Source: ZC4RG30 sp963726085 | GTDB lineage: Bacteria; Pseudomonadota; Gammaproteobacteria; Steroidobacterales; Steroidobacteraceae | Assembly: GCA_963726085.1 (NCBI GenBank) | Contig: CAVSAR010000004.1 | Span: 310,001 to 374,000 of the forward strand | Direction: 5' to 3' | DNA length: 64,000 bases | Part shown: one piece after another, positions 25,574 to 34,972 of the stretch | Layout: every line of letters starts with the position of its first letter | How positions within the stretch are numbered: the stretch's first letter is position 1 | Position numbers and translations under genes: made by a program | Notes under the pieces: model-generated | What the model was told of the DNA's origin: nothing | Databases searched by the model: none | Seen by the model: only the letters and a program-made list of their open reading frames with translations

Positions 25574-27901
25574 ATGCTTACTTTTCGCAATCGACTTCTC
25601 ATCCTGCTGATCGGGCTGGTTCTGGGAGCCCAGACCGTGACCTTCCTCACGGCGCTGGCCCGGACCTCGGCCACGGAGCGGCAGCGCGCTGACGCCCAGC
25701 TGGAGGCCGGCGCACAGATTGCACGCAAGCTGATCGACTACCGCGAACGCCAGCTGGCCAACGCCGTGGCCGTGCTGGCAGCCGACTACGGCCTGAAGGA
25801 AGCCGTGGCCTCCCTGGACACGGCGACGCTGGCCTCAGCGCTGGGCAACCATGCGGCACGCGTCGGTGCGGACCTGACGGCGGCCTTTAACCTTGACGGT
25901 ACCGTCATTGCCACGGGCGAGGGCACGCGACCGATTGATGCGGAACTGGCCCGCGCACTGGTGCAACAGGGTGAGCACCTGTCCACCGCACCGCGCTTCG
26001 TGGTGTCCGGCGCGGACATCTACCAGGTATTCATGGCGCCGGTGCGCGCACCGGACGAGATCGCCCGCGTGGCGCTGGGCTTTACCGTCAATGCCGCGCT
26101 GGCCAAGGAGATGCGCGACTTGGTCGGCGTTGATGTCGCCTTCCTGACCGAGACCACCAGCGGCTCGCTGGCGGCAGTGGGTGCCACGCCCAAAGTGGTG
26201 ACCCTGGATGCTGGCGACTATCTGGCCATACGAACGCATCTGTCGACGGCGCAACCCACAGTCGACATCGCCCTGTACAAACCCATGAACGAAGTGCGGG
26301 CGCCCTACCGCCAGCTGGCCCTGAACCTGAGCCTGATCTTTGGTGTGACGCTGGCCGCCGCGGTCATCGCTGGGATCTACCTGGGGCGCAGCGCGGCGCG
26401 ACCGGTGCAGCGCATGGCCGAGGGCGCATTGCGTGTGGCGGCCGGCGACTACTCGACTCACGTAGAAGCCGCCGGGGGCCAGGAACTGGCCAACCTGGCC
26501 GATGCATTCAACGGCATGCAGGCGGGTATCGCACAGCGTGAGGCGCGACTGCTGCATCTGGCCCGCCATGACGATGCGACCGGATTGCCCAACAGGCGCC
26601 ATGCCGAAGAGTGGCTGGCGGCGCGCCTGCAAACCGCCGCTGGCGCCCACGAGGCGGCCATCATCATGCTCGGCGTCACCAACCTGCAGGAACTGTCCGC
26701 CGGCCTGGGGTCCGGCATTGCCGACGGGATGATCAAGCACCTGTCGGCGCAACTTGCGCGCTGGCAGGGGGACAGCGGGCTGGTGGCGCGCATCGACACG
26801 GCCCGATTCTTGGTGCTGGTCGATGGCACCACGGCCAACGCCTTGCCCGCGTTGGCGCGGGCCGTACGCGCCAGCGCTCTGCTGCCGTTGCAGATCGCAG
26901 GCGTTTCGTTGCAGGCCGCCGTCGTGGTTGGCGTTGCACGTGCGCCCGCCGACAGCGCCAACGCGGTGGAAGCACTGCGCTGCGCGGAAGCGGCCATCGA
27001 GACGGCCATCGAATCGCACCAACCCATCGGCTTTTTCGAACGCGCCGACGACGAGGCCCAGCGTCGTCGGCTCAAGATCGGCGTGGATCTGCCCGAGGCC
27101 CTGGCAAGCAATGCGCTGCACCTGGTCTACCAGCCCAAACTGCGCCTGGCGGATCGGCGCTGCGGCAGTGTCGAAGCCCTGGTCCGGTGGCAGCATCCGG
27201 AGTTTGGAAACATTCCCCCGTCGGAGTTCGTGGCCATTGCCGAGCGCACTGGTGCGTCGACTGCCCTGACCCGCTGGGTACTGGGTAACGCGCTGCGCCA
27301 GCTTGCAACTTGGCATGCGGCCGGCCTGCGAATGGAGGTAGCGGTCAACCTTTCGGCCACTGACCTGGTGGACCCGGACCTGCTGGAACACATTCTTGAA
27401 TCACTGCGCAAGGTACAGGTGCCCGCGGACTCGCTGATGCTGGAGATCACCGAGAGCGCATTCATCCACGACGGGGCCACCGCGAGCCGCAACATGGAAC
27501 TGCTACGCGTTGCCGGCGTGCGCTTCTCGGTGGACGACTTCGGTACTGGCTATTCCTCGCTGTCGCAGTTGCGACAGCTGGCGGTGGATGAACTGAAGAT
27601 CGATCAGTCATTTGTTCGGGGTCTCGCCACCAACACCGAGGACGCGGCCATCATTAGGGCGGTCATCGATCTTGGGCACGGCATGGGACTGCGCATCGTT
27701 GCCGAGGGAGTCGAAGACGATGCGCAGCTGAGTCGGCTGGCGGACCTGGGCTGCGACTATGCGCAGGGCTACCTGATCAGTCGGCCGCTGCCAGCCGCGG
27801 AACTGAACCCGCTGTTGCAGCGCACCGGACTGGGAACCGGCGAGACCCAGACGCAGACGGCGTCGCTGCGGGTACTGGAACTGCGGCGACTCAAGATCTG
27901 A
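25574..27901 (+). CDS. membrane c-di-GMP phosphodiesterase: cache-HAMP-degenerate GGDEF-EAL
   Basis: 775 residues from ATG 25574; an upstream frame to 25490 lies opposite the cupredoxin gene and would spoil the N-terminal helix. TM1 is at about 8-30, a periplasmic cache-like sensor at 35-250, TM2 at about 255-280, HAMP at 280-335, GGDEF-like at 345-495 and EAL at 510-755. The GGDEF motif is lost (RIDTARFLVLV in its place), so no cyclase activity is expected. The EAL domain keeps EALVRW, VNLSATDL, EITESAF, DDFGTGYSS, LKIDQSF and AEGVED, so hydrolysis is expected. Divergence from the cupredoxin/porin operon suggests that the periplasmic sensor reports on a related signal. Confidence 0.9.
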   Translation: MLTFRNRLLILLIGLVLGAQTVTFLTALARTSATERQRADAQLEAGAQIARKLIDYRERQLANAVAVLAADYGLKEAVASLDTATLASALGNHAARVGADLTAAFNLDGTVIATGEGTRPIDAELARALVQQGEHLSTAPRFVVSGADIYQVFMAPVRAPDEIARVALGFTVNAALAKEMRDLVGVDVAFLTETTSGSLAAVGATPKVVTLDAGDYLAIRTHLSTAQPTVDIALYKPMNEVRAPYRQLALNLSLIFGVTLAAAVIAGIYLGRSAARPVQRMAEGALRVAAGDYSTHVEAAGGQELANLADAFNGMQAGIAQREARLLHLARHDDATGLPNRRHAEEWLAARLQTAAGAHEAAIIMLGVTNLQELSAGLGSGIADGMIKHLSAQLARWQGDSGLVARIDTARFLVLVDGTTANALPALARAVRASALLPLQIAGVSLQAAVVVGVARAPADSANAVEALRCAEAAIETAIESHQPIGFFERADDEAQRRRLKIGVDLPEALASNALHLVYQPKLRLADRRCGSVEALVRWQHPEFGNIPPSEFVAIAERTGASTALTRWVLGNALRQLATWHAAGLRMEVAVNLSATDLVDPDLLEHILESLRKVQVPADSLMLEITESAFIHDGATASRNMELLRVAGVRFSVDDFGTGYSSLSQLRQLAVDELKIDQSFVRGLATNTEDAAIIRAVIDLGHGMGLRIVAEGVEDDAQLSRLADLGCDYAQGYLISRPLPAAELNPLLQRTGLGTGETQTQTASLRVLELRRLKI

Positions 27902-27922
27902 GCAGGTGCAATCCGGCCTGGC

Positions 27923-29515
27923 TCAGGCCTTCTTGGGTATTGCATCCCCCGGCACCCACCAGCCGTGTATTTGGCCGACAATTCGCGTCGGTAGCTTCAC
28001 GGTTGCGATCGGGCCCTGGTCCAGGTGCTCGGCGTCGAGGATCACCAGGTCCGCGCGCCCGGCCTCAGCAGCATAGGAGCAGACCCCCATCAGGTAGCCA
28101 CTGCCTTCCGGTGCGGTCTTGCTCTTGGGCGCAAAGCAGCACTCGGCCAGCGAACCGCCCACGGGTGCCTTGTAGAACTGCACCTGGCGCGTGGAGTGGT
28201 CCATGCGCGCGTAGCTGGAGCGCGGTCGCTCGCCAGCCGCCGCGTGCGGATCCTGGGTGGGCAGGAAGCCGATCTTGTAGGGCACGGTGTTGTAACGGTC
28301 ATCCTGGCGCGGCAGCGCGCCGGTGAACTCGGTATATAGCGTCTCGATGCCGTAATCCTTGGGTGTCTTCTTCGACAGGTCCACCGACAGCCGCGTGATG
28401 TGGCTGGCGCCGCGCACCGGGTCCCAGCGCGAGCCATCGCGCATGGGCATGAACGGGAACGGGTTGGACATGGACATCTCGACATCGACGTTGAGCCGCT
28501 TGCCGTCGTCAAAGCAACCCATGACGTGCGTCGCGCTGCGTTCCGGTCCCTTGATCCAGCGGATGTCCTTGCCGTCGCCACCGCGACGGAAGTAGCCGAA
28601 GTAGGTCGGCTGTCCCGGATACCAGGACCAGTGGATGCCGCCGCGCGCCATCTGCGCCGGGTCATAGGCCAGCGGTATCACGTACAGCACCACGTAGTGC
28701 TGGGTCATGGCGTAGTCATGCAGCATGCCCACATAGGGCACGGTGACGGTGGCATCCCAGATTTTCTTGCCGGCGGGGGTGATCTCGAACACGTTGACTT
28801 GGTCCGAGCCCACGCCCTTGGCCTCATACCCGAAGGCCAGCATGTTGCCGGTCTCCGAGTCGGTCTTGGGGTGCGCGGTAAACGGCTGCGTGCGCGGCAG
28901 CTGGCCATTGAATGTGTAAACCGGATCAATGGTGGCCAGCGTGTTGAGGTCCAGGGCCGCCGGCGGGCTGTCTTCCTTCAGGGCCAGCAGCATGCCGTTG
29001 TGATGGATGATATGCGTGTTGTGCGTGCCGCGACTCTTGCCCTTGACGCTGGGGTCATCCATGTACGGGTTGCGATACATGGGAAACAGGATCTTGCCGG
29101 CCTGCTCCTGCGCCAGGTAGCGCTCGTTGCGCACGAAGCGGCTGCGGAAGTTCACGTGGCCGTTCTCGATGCGGAACATGCTGACGTGGCCTTCGCCATC
29201 GAAGGGAATGTTGCCGGCGTGCATCGGGTATTGAGCATCCGGGCCCACCCGGTAGAACGCACCGTTGAGGTCAGTGGGTATCTTGCCCTCGACCTCGCAG
29301 TCGGTGACGTCCAGCTCGGCGCGGAACAGCTGCGGCAAGTGCGGCCCTGATCCAGCGTAGCGCTGTTCGATATCGCTGCGCTGCGCGGCGCCCGGGCCGG
29401 TAGCTGGCGGCGGTGCCTGCGCTGTTGCGGTGCTGGCCGCCAATGCCGCGCCTACGCCCGCAGCGGCGCCAATGGCCCCGCCCATGAACTGGCGACGATC
29501 AACGGACTTATCCAT
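27923..29515 (-). CDS. Tat-exported carotenoid oxygenase family dioxygenase
   Basis: 530 residues. ATG 29515 is preferred because it is followed by a twin-arginine signal (VDRRQFMGGAIGAAAGVGA) ending at STATA; the longer frame adds 14 residues in front of it. The beta-propeller dioxygenase domain has the four iron-ligand histidines in TAHPKTD, MLHDYAM, SATHVMGCF and QIHGWWVP, so it should be an active non-haem iron enzyme cleaving a double bond in a carotenoid, stilbene or related compound. Folding before export is consistent with cytoplasmic iron loading, and tatABC is in the window. It is divergent from the damaged MetE-like gene across 47 bp. Confidence 0.9.
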   Translation of the reverse strand: MDKSVDRRQFMGGAIGAAAGVGAALAASTATAQAPPPATGPGAAQRSDIEQRYAGSGPHLPQLFRAELDVTDCEVEGKIPTDLNGAFYRVGPDAQYPMHAGNIPFDGEGHVSMFRIENGHVNFRSRFVRNERYLAQEQAGKILFPMYRNPYMDDPSVKGKSRGTHNTHIIHHNGMLLALKEDSPPAALDLNTLATIDPVYTFNGQLPRTQPFTAHPKTDSETGNMLAFGYEAKGVGSDQVNVFEITPAGKKIWDATVTVPYVGMLHDYAMTQHYVVLYVIPLAYDPAQMARGGIHWSWYPGQPTYFGYFRRGGDGKDIRWIKGPERSATHVMGCFDDGKRLNVDVEMSMSNPFPFMPMRDGSRWDPVRGASHITRLSVDLSKKTPKDYGIETLYTEFTGALPRQDDRYNTVPYKIGFLPTQDPHAAAGERPRSSYARMDHSTRQVQFYKAPVGGSLAECCFAPKSKTAPEGSGYLMGVCSYAAEAGRADLVILDAEHLDQGPIATVKLPTRIVGQIHGWWVPGDAIPKKA

Positions 29516-29562
29516 GACTCTTCCCCCGAGATAATTTGTTTGCCAAGGATGATACATTTCGC

Positions 29563-30644
29563 ATGACGAAATCCACCAGTTTCCTGCGCCCCAAATACCT
29601 GCTGGATGCCCGCGCGCAGCTCAAGGCCGCACGCTGGATGCGCGCAGGATTGCGCGCCGTCGAGGATAAGGCCATTGCCGAGGTCGTAAAGTTCCAGGAG
29701 GACCTGGGGCTGCAGGTCGTGGGTGACGGGGAGTTTCGCCGCACCTTCTTTCACGTGGACTTCCTGGTGCAGCTGCAGGGCGTCACCGAAAAAGGCGGTC
29801 TGTCGATCAAGTTCCACCGTGCCGAGGGTGACATCGACTACTCCCCGCCGGTGCTGGAGATCTCCGGCAAGGTCCGGCACAACAAGGCCATCCAGCGCGC
29901 GGACTTCGATTACCTCAAGTCGTGACCCATGTGGTGCCCAAGGTCACCATCCCGTCGCCGACCATGCTGCACTTTCGCGCCAGGCGCGAGGGCATCAACA
30001 AGGAAGCGTATCCGGACATCGAAGGGTTCTACGCCGACGTGGCCACTGCGTTCCAGCAGGAGATCGCGGACCTGGCCGCGGCCGGCCTGCGCTACCTGTA
30101 ACTGGACGACACCAACCTTGCCTACCTGTGCGACCCGCAGCAGCGCGCGCGCAGGCCCGCGGCCATGATCCGGACGACCTGCCGCGTGCCTACGCACGAT
30201 TGATCAACGCCGCGCTGGCTGGCCGGCCCAAGGACATGCTCACCGGCATTCATCTTTGCCGGGGAAACTTCCGCAGTTCCTGGGCCGCGGAAGGCGGCTA
30301 CGAGCCGGTGTCGGAAGTGCTGTTCAACGCGCTGGACGTGGATGCGTATTCCGCGAGTACGACGACGCGCGGTCCGGGGACTTCAAGCCCCTGCGCCATG
30401 TGCCCAAGGGCAAGATCATCGTGCTGGGCCTGGTCACCACCAAGCTGGGCGAGCTGGAATCGAAGGATGCGATCAAGCGTCGCATCGACGAGGCCGCACA
30501 GTACTGTCCCATCGAGCAGCTGGCGCTGTCGCCGCAATGCGGATTCTCCAGCACCGTGCACGGCAACGATGTCAGCTTCGCGCAGCAGGCCGCCAAGATG
30601 CAGCTGGTGATGGACGTGGCCAGGAGGTCTGGGGCAGTACCTAG
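29563..30644 (+). pseudogene. MetE-like (cobalamin-independent methionine synthase family) gene with at least five lesions
   Basis: The reading moves through several frames: KSTSFLRPKYLLDARAQL to FDYLKS; then VTHVVPKVTIPSPTMLHF to LAYLCDPQQ; then GHDPDDLPRAYARLI to ALDVDAY; then EYDDARSGDFKPLRHV to MDVAR; then EVWGST and TAG. It needs one-base losses restored near 29921, between 30139 and 30156, near 30349 and near 30622, plus a TAA at 30099-30101 where CAA (Gln, in LRYLQLDD) is expected. The corrected protein of about 360 residues matches the short MetE C-terminal-type enzymes, with zinc motif parts GIHLCRGN and SPQCGF intact. As written it cannot make the enzyme. The density of lesions is the highest in the window. 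Confidence 0.8.
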
Positions 30645-31045
30645 CCCCAGAGGCCCAGGATCGCGCCCATCACGGTGGTGATGACCACCTGGTACCCGGC
30701 ATTGATCAGGAACAGCGTCAGCGGGCGTTTCTCGAACAGGTAGGTGATGCCGATGGCCGTGGCCATGAACATCAGGCTGACGAAGAAACCGGTGTGCGCA
30801 CCATAGAGCGCGCTGTGCTGGTGACCGATCAGGAAGGCCAGGCCAAACGCGATGATCACATTGACCAGGTAGGCGCAAACGAACAAGCGCACCGACTGCG
30901 CGGTGCTCATGCCGCCCGGCGTCACGCCGCTGGCCTTCTTCCAGGCCTTGTTGAACAGCGGCCCGTACCAGAGGCTGCCGATGACGAACCCGGCCAATGC
31001 GACGACCAGAACATGCCAGAACCTGGGTGGTGCCAATGTGTGCAT
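30641..31045 (-). CDS. DUF1761 family membrane protein
   Basis: A 134-residue protein with four predicted membrane helices (residues about 8-28, 50-75, 82-102 and 108-130). The N-terminal pattern HVLVVALAGFVIGSLWYGPLFNKAW is the DUF1761 signature. No function is known for the family. It lies 22 bp downstream of the glutathione S-transferase on the same strand and shares CTAG with the stop of the convergent MetE-like relic. The frame is intact. Confidence 0.85.
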   Translation of the reverse strand: MHTLAPPRFWHVLVVALAGFVIGSLWYGPLFNKAWKKASGVTPGGMSTAQSVRLFVCAYLVNVIIAFGLAFLIGHQHSALYGAHTGFFVSLMFMATAIGITYLFEKRPLTLFLINAGYQVVITTVMGAILGLWG

Positions 31046-31067
31046 GACTTTCTCCCCTGTTGTTGGT

Positions 31068-31707
31068 CTATATCCCCAGCAGTGCTTTGTCGGCGGCGAT
31101 CAGTCCCCTGAGGGACGGACGCGCTGCAAGTCGCGCGTAGTAGGCGGCCAGATTCGGATACCGCGCGGCGTCGATGTGACACCGGCCATGCGCGAGATTG
31201 ACCAGCTGGTTGACCACCGCGATGTCGGCAGTGGTCAGCGAGTCGCCCACCAGGAAACCATTGGCGGGGATGACCGACTCCAGGTACGCGAACAGCGGCG
31301 GAATCTCCTTCTCCTGGGCCTCGTCGGCACGCGCCTGGTCCCCCGGCTGCTTCACGACCCGTGGCATCACCACGCGATTGAAGAAGATCTTGGTGGCCGC
31401 GGGGAAGATCTCCGTGTCCGCCATTTCCTCGAACCAGACCGCCTTGGCCCGGGCGCACGGCTCGGTGGGGATCAGTGGTGGAGTCGGGAATTTCGCTTCC
31501 AGGTAGGCGACGATGGCCGTGGAATCCGCCAGCGTGAAGTCACCATCGCGCAATGCGGGAACCTTGCCGAATGGGCTGGCCGCCTTGAACTGCGCATCAT
31601 CGGTATGCGGTCGTACTCGGCTGGCTCTCGAGCTGGATGCCTTTCTCGTTGGCATACATCAGCACCTTGCGGACGAAGGGCGAGACCGTCGTGCCGTACA
31701 GGATCAT
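31068..31707 (-). CDS. glutathione S-transferase family protein, frameshifted
   Basis: ATG 31707 with AGGAGGGA upstream begins MILYGTTVSPFVRKVLMYAN, the thioredoxin-fold glutathione-site strand of GSTs. After GIQLESQP the frame breaks at about 31615-31625, and the adjacent frame supplies DDAQFKAASPFGKVPALRDG and ADSTAIVAYLEAKF (the cis-Pro and Ser/Glu glutathione-binding residues) through to the helical C-terminal domain and stop at 31068. Corrected length is about 212 residues, normal for the family. One extra base explains the break. It is in line with glyS upstream; see that entry for the lost stop codon. The reaction is not predictable beyond glutathione conjugation or reduction. Confidence 0.75.
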
Positions 31708-33858
31708 CAGTCCAGTCCCTCCTGGCAGTCGTGACAGATCGGCGATGCCGCTGAACAGCCCGCGCAGCTGCGTCAGCAGCGCCAGGCGGTTGGCGCGCAG
31801 CGCCGGATCCGGGTCCATCACCATCACCTGGTCGAAGAACGCGTCCACCGGCTGGCGCAACCACGCCAGTTCCGACAGCGCCTGCGCATAGGCGCCCACG
31901 GCAATGTGGCCCGGCACCGAGTGCTCGGCAGACAGCACCGACTGATACAGGTCCCGTTCGACGTCGCTCTTGATGAGCATGGGATTGACCTGGGCCGAGG
32001 CGGTCTCCGCGCTGGCGGATTTCTTGAGCAGGTTGGCGATGCGCTTGTTGGCAGCGATCAGGCTGGCCGCCTCGGGCAGGGCCAGGAATGTCAGTAGTGC
32101 GCGCACGCGCGCGTCGAAATCCAGCGGGGATCTCGGCCGCGTGGCCAGCACCGCATCGCAGGCCTCGGGCGTGATGCCCGGGATGGGCGGCCCGCCGTCC
32201 GGGGGCTCCAGCCAGGCGTTGCGCTGCCGCTCCATCATGTAGTCGTAGACCTGTGCGGCCACCACCTCGCGCGCTGGCAAGGGCTTGCCGCCGGCTGCCA
32301 CGGGCACTTCGAACACCGTATGCGTGCGCAGCGCCTCATCGATCAGGTCGATCAGGTCCAGCGGCAGCCGTCGCTCGTAGATCATGCGGCCGATGCCGAT
32401 GGCCGCGCGGCGTAGCGCAAACGGATCCTTGGTGCCACTGGGCTTCTGGCCGATGGCAAAGACACCGGTCAAGGTGTCGAGCTTGTCGGCAATGGCCACC
32501 GCCAGTCCGCTGGGCGTGGCCGGCACGGTGTCGCCCGCGCCGCGTGGCAGGTAGTGCTCGTCGATGGCCACGCACACTTCGTCCGGCTCGCCGTCGGCCT
32601 GCGCCAGGTAGCGACCCATCACGCCCTGCAGCTCGGGGAATTCCCCGACCAGGAGGGTGACCAGGTCGCACTTGGCCAGCTGCGCCGCGCGCGCCGCCAG
32701 CGTTTCGTTGCCGTCGATGCGCGTGGCGATTTCGCGTGCCAGGTGTTGCACGCGCCGCACCTTGTCGCCGATGGATCCCAGCTGCAGCTGGAAGGTCACC
32801 GCATCCAGTTGTGGCAACCGTGTCGCCAGCGGTGACTTGCGGTCCTGCTCCCAGAAGAAGGCCGCGTCGGCCAGGCGCGGGCGCACCACCCGTTCATTGC
32901 CGGCACGCACCACGGCCGGGTCGCTGCTCTCGATGTTACTGACGGTGATGAACCACGGCAGCAGGCGGCCATCGGCGCCGGCCACGGGAAAGTAGCGCTG
33001 GTGATCCTGCAGCACCGAGATCAGCAGTTCGCGCGGCAGGGCCAGGAACCGGTCCTCGAAGCGACCCGCAAGGGGCACCGGCCATTCCACCAGCGCGGTG
33101 ACTTCATCCAGCAGCGCGTCGCTGATCAGTGCCGTTCCGCCCAGGCCCGCCGCGATTGCGGACACGCCCGTGCGGATGCGCGAGCGGCGCGTGGCGAAAT
33201 CGACAATCACCTTGCCGCTGTCCTCCAGCGTCGATTCGTAGCTGGCCGGGGAACTGATGCGCAGTGTCCCGGAAGAGTGCACGCGGTGTCCGCGCGACTC
33301 GTTGCCACTGGTGGCCGCCAGCACGGTTGCGGGCATGACCTGCGCCCCGTGCAGCATTACCAGCCAGTGCACGGGGCGCACGAACTGCGCCTCGCCGGCG
33401 CCCCAGCGCATGCGCTTGGGGATGGGCAGTGCGTCCAGCGCCTCGGCCACCATTGACGGCAGCAGCTCGCGCGCCGCAGCGCCGGGTTTGACCCCCGCAA
33501 AGCTGAGGCAGTCGTTGCCCTTGGGATCCTTTTCGCGACCCAGCTCGGCGAATACGACACCGCAGCTGTGCGCGAATGCCTGCCCGGCGCGCGTGGGTTG
33601 GCCTGATGCGTCAACTGCGGCGCTCACCGGTGGTCCGCGACGTTGCAGTCGCTGATCCCTGGCCTGCAGCGCCAGGTCCTGGATACGAACCGCAAGCCGG
33701 CGCGGCGTGGAGAAGGACTGCACTGCCCCGTGCTCAAGCCCGGCCGCATCGACGCGCGACAGCAACCCGTCGCGCAATGCCGCCTCCAGCGTTGGCAGCG
33801 CCTTGGGCGGCAACTCCTCGGTGCCCAGTTCAAGAAGAAAATCCGCGCGCTGGCTCAT
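31597..33858 (-). CDS. glyS: glycine-tRNA ligase beta subunit; reads through into the GST gene as written
   Basis: Beta subunit of the alpha2-beta2 glycyl-tRNA synthetase, which charges tRNA-Gly together with GlyQ. ATG 33858 overlaps the glyQ stop as ATGA, and the protein begins DFLLELGTEELPPKALPTL as expected. The tRNA-binding DALR-like region ends near IADLSRLPG, about residue 711, close to the usual 690-700. As written no stop follows: the frame enters the GST gene and ends at 31597. Removing one C from the run 31717-31719 gives LPGGLD and a TGA at 31707-31709 that shares one base with the GST ATG, matching the TGATG joins elsewhere. I take the fusion to be an artefact and the true end to be 31707. 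Confidence 0.92.
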   Translation of the reverse strand: MSQRADFLLELGTEELPPKALPTLEAALRDGLLSRVDAAGLEHGAVQSFSTPRRLAVRIQDLALQARDQRLQRRGPPVSAAVDASGQPTRAGQAFAHSCGVVFAELGREKDPKGNDCLSFAGVKPGAAARELLPSMVAEALDALPIPKRMRWGAGEAQFVRPVHWLVMLHGAQVMPATVLAATSGNESRGHRVHSSGTLRISSPASYESTLEDSGKVIVDFATRRSRIRTGVSAIAAGLGGTALISDALLDEVTALVEWPVPLAGRFEDRFLALPRELLISVLQDHQRYFPVAGADGRLLPWFITVSNIESSDPAVVRAGNERVVRPRLADAAFFWEQDRKSPLATRLPQLDAVTFQLQLGSIGDKVRRVQHLAREIATRIDGNETLAARAAQLAKCDLVTLLVGEFPELQGVMGRYLAQADGEPDEVCVAIDEHYLPRGAGDTVPATPSGLAVAIADKLDTLTGVFAIGQKPSGTKDPFALRRAAIGIGRMIYERRLPLDLIDLIDEALRTHTVFEVPVAAGGKPLPAREVVAAQVYDYMMERQRNAWLEPPDGGPPIPGITPEACDAVLATRPRSPLDFDARVRALLTFLALPEAASLIAANKRIANLLKKSASAETASAQVNPMLIKSDVERDLYQSVLSAEHSVPGHIAVGAYAQALSELAWLRQPVDAFFDQVMVMDPDPALRANRLALLTQLRGLFSGIADLSRLPGGTGLMILYGTTVSPFVRKVLMYANEKGIQLESQPSTTAYR

Positions 33859-34778
33859 GGGGACTTGTGGCGCGAGAGCATGGGGAACCCCAGTGCCTCG
33901 CGACTGGCGTAGTACAGCTGGGCCACGGCGCGCGACAGGGTGCGCACGCGCAGGATGTAGCGCTGGCGTTCGGTGACGGAGATGGCGCGGCGCGCGTCCA
34001 GCAGGTTGAAGGTGTGCGAGGCCTTGAGCACCTGCTCGTATGCAGGCAAGGCAAGTTTCGCGGCCAGCAGTGCATTGCAGGCGCGCTCGTAGTCGTCGAA
34101 ATGGCGCAGCAGCGTGGCCACGTCGGCGTGTTCGAAGTTGTAGGCCGACTGCTCGACCTCGTTCTGGTGGAACACGTCGCGATAGGTCACGCGCCCCAGG
34201 GGCCCATCGGCCCACACCAGGTCAAATACCGATTCCACGCCCTGCAGGTACATGGCCAGGCGCTCCAGCCCGTACGTGATCTCCCCGGTCACGGGCCGGC
34301 AATCCAGGCCACCGACCTGCTGGAAGTAGGTGAACTGCGTGACTTCCATGCCATTGAGCCAGACTTCCCAGCCCAGCCCCCAGGCCCCCAGCGTCGGGGA
34401 TTCCCAGTTGTCCTCGACGAAGCGCAGGTCGTGCACCTGCGGGTCAAAGCCGATGTGCCGCAGGCTATCTATATAGAGTTCGACAATGTCGTGCGGCGAG
34501 GGCTTGATCACCACCTGGAACTGGTAATAGTGCTGCAGGCGAAACGGGTTTTCGCCATAGCGCCCGTCGGTGGGCCGTCGCGAAGGCTGCACGTACGCCG
34601 CGCTCCAGGGCTCCGGACCGATGGCGCGCAGAAATGTGGCCGAGTGGAAGGTGCCGGCGCCGACTTCCATGTCGTGTGGCTGCAGTAGCACGCATCCGTG
34701 CCGGGCCCAGTACTGCTGGAGCGCCAGGATCAGGTCTTGGAAGGTGGGCGGCGGCAGGCCGATTTTCGGGGTCGCCAT
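33855..34778 (-). CDS. glyQ: glycine-tRNA ligase alpha subunit
   Basis: A 307-residue catalytic subunit of the bacterial tetrameric glycyl-tRNA synthetase. It begins FQDLILALQQYWARHGCVLL and contains the class II aminoacyl-tRNA synthetase motifs (EVGAGTFHSATFLRAIGPEPW, YVQPSRRPTDGRYGENPFRL, ITYGLERLAMYLQGV), all nearly identical to those of other proteobacteria. It overlaps glyS by 4 bp, as in many genomes. The upstream region (34779-35035) is shared with the divergent glnA promoter. Confidence 0.97.
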   Translation of the reverse strand: MATPKIGLPPPTFQDLILALQQYWARHGCVLLQPHDMEVGAGTFHSATFLRAIGPEPWSAAYVQPSRRPTDGRYGENPFRLQHYYQFQVVIKPSPHDIVELYIDSLRHIGFDPQVHDLRFVEDNWESPTLGAWGLGWEVWLNGMEVTQFTYFQQVGGLDCRPVTGEITYGLERLAMYLQGVESVFDLVWADGPLGRVTYRDVFHQNEVEQSAYNFEHADVATLLRHFDDYERACNALLAAKLALPAYEQVLKASHTFNLLDARRAISVTERQRYILRVRTLSRAVAQLYYASREALGFPMLSRHKSP

Positions 34779-34895
34779 AATTATTGGCGCGAGTATATCG
34801 GCAGCGGCGCAAAAACCTGCGGGGTGGTGCCCTGGGCGGCCGCGCCCGCTTCGGGTGCGTGCGCTGCCCCGGCCTGATGCACGCGTGTCGGGAAC

Positions 34896-34910
34896 GCACT
34901 ACAATGGTGC
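34896..34910. promoter_or_regulatory. NtrC (GlnG) enhancer site upstream of glnA
   Basis: GCACTACAATGGTGC matches the NtrC consensus TGCACTANNNTGGTGCA at every defined inner base, and its ends are symmetric. It is centred about 96 bp upstream of the start point expected from the sigma-54 promoter at 34973, a normal enhancer distance. Only one full site is visible; glnA of enteric bacteria has several. Confidence 0.75.
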
Positions 34911-34972
34911 GAGACACGAACGGGCCATCATCCATTTTAATCTAACTTGTTGATTATAAAGGTTCCTGCCGT

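Noticed and set aside
25835..27391. A 518-codon open frame on the minus strand opposite the EAL gene
   Set aside because: Its His/Gln/Arg/Gly-rich product has no recognisable motif, and the opposite strand encodes a clear multi-domain protein. It is a high-GC shadow frame.
34779..34800. A -10 element (TATACT on the minus strand, 34792-34797) for glyQS
   Set aside because: No acceptable -35 element is found at 16-18 bp, and the leader would be only about 7 nt.
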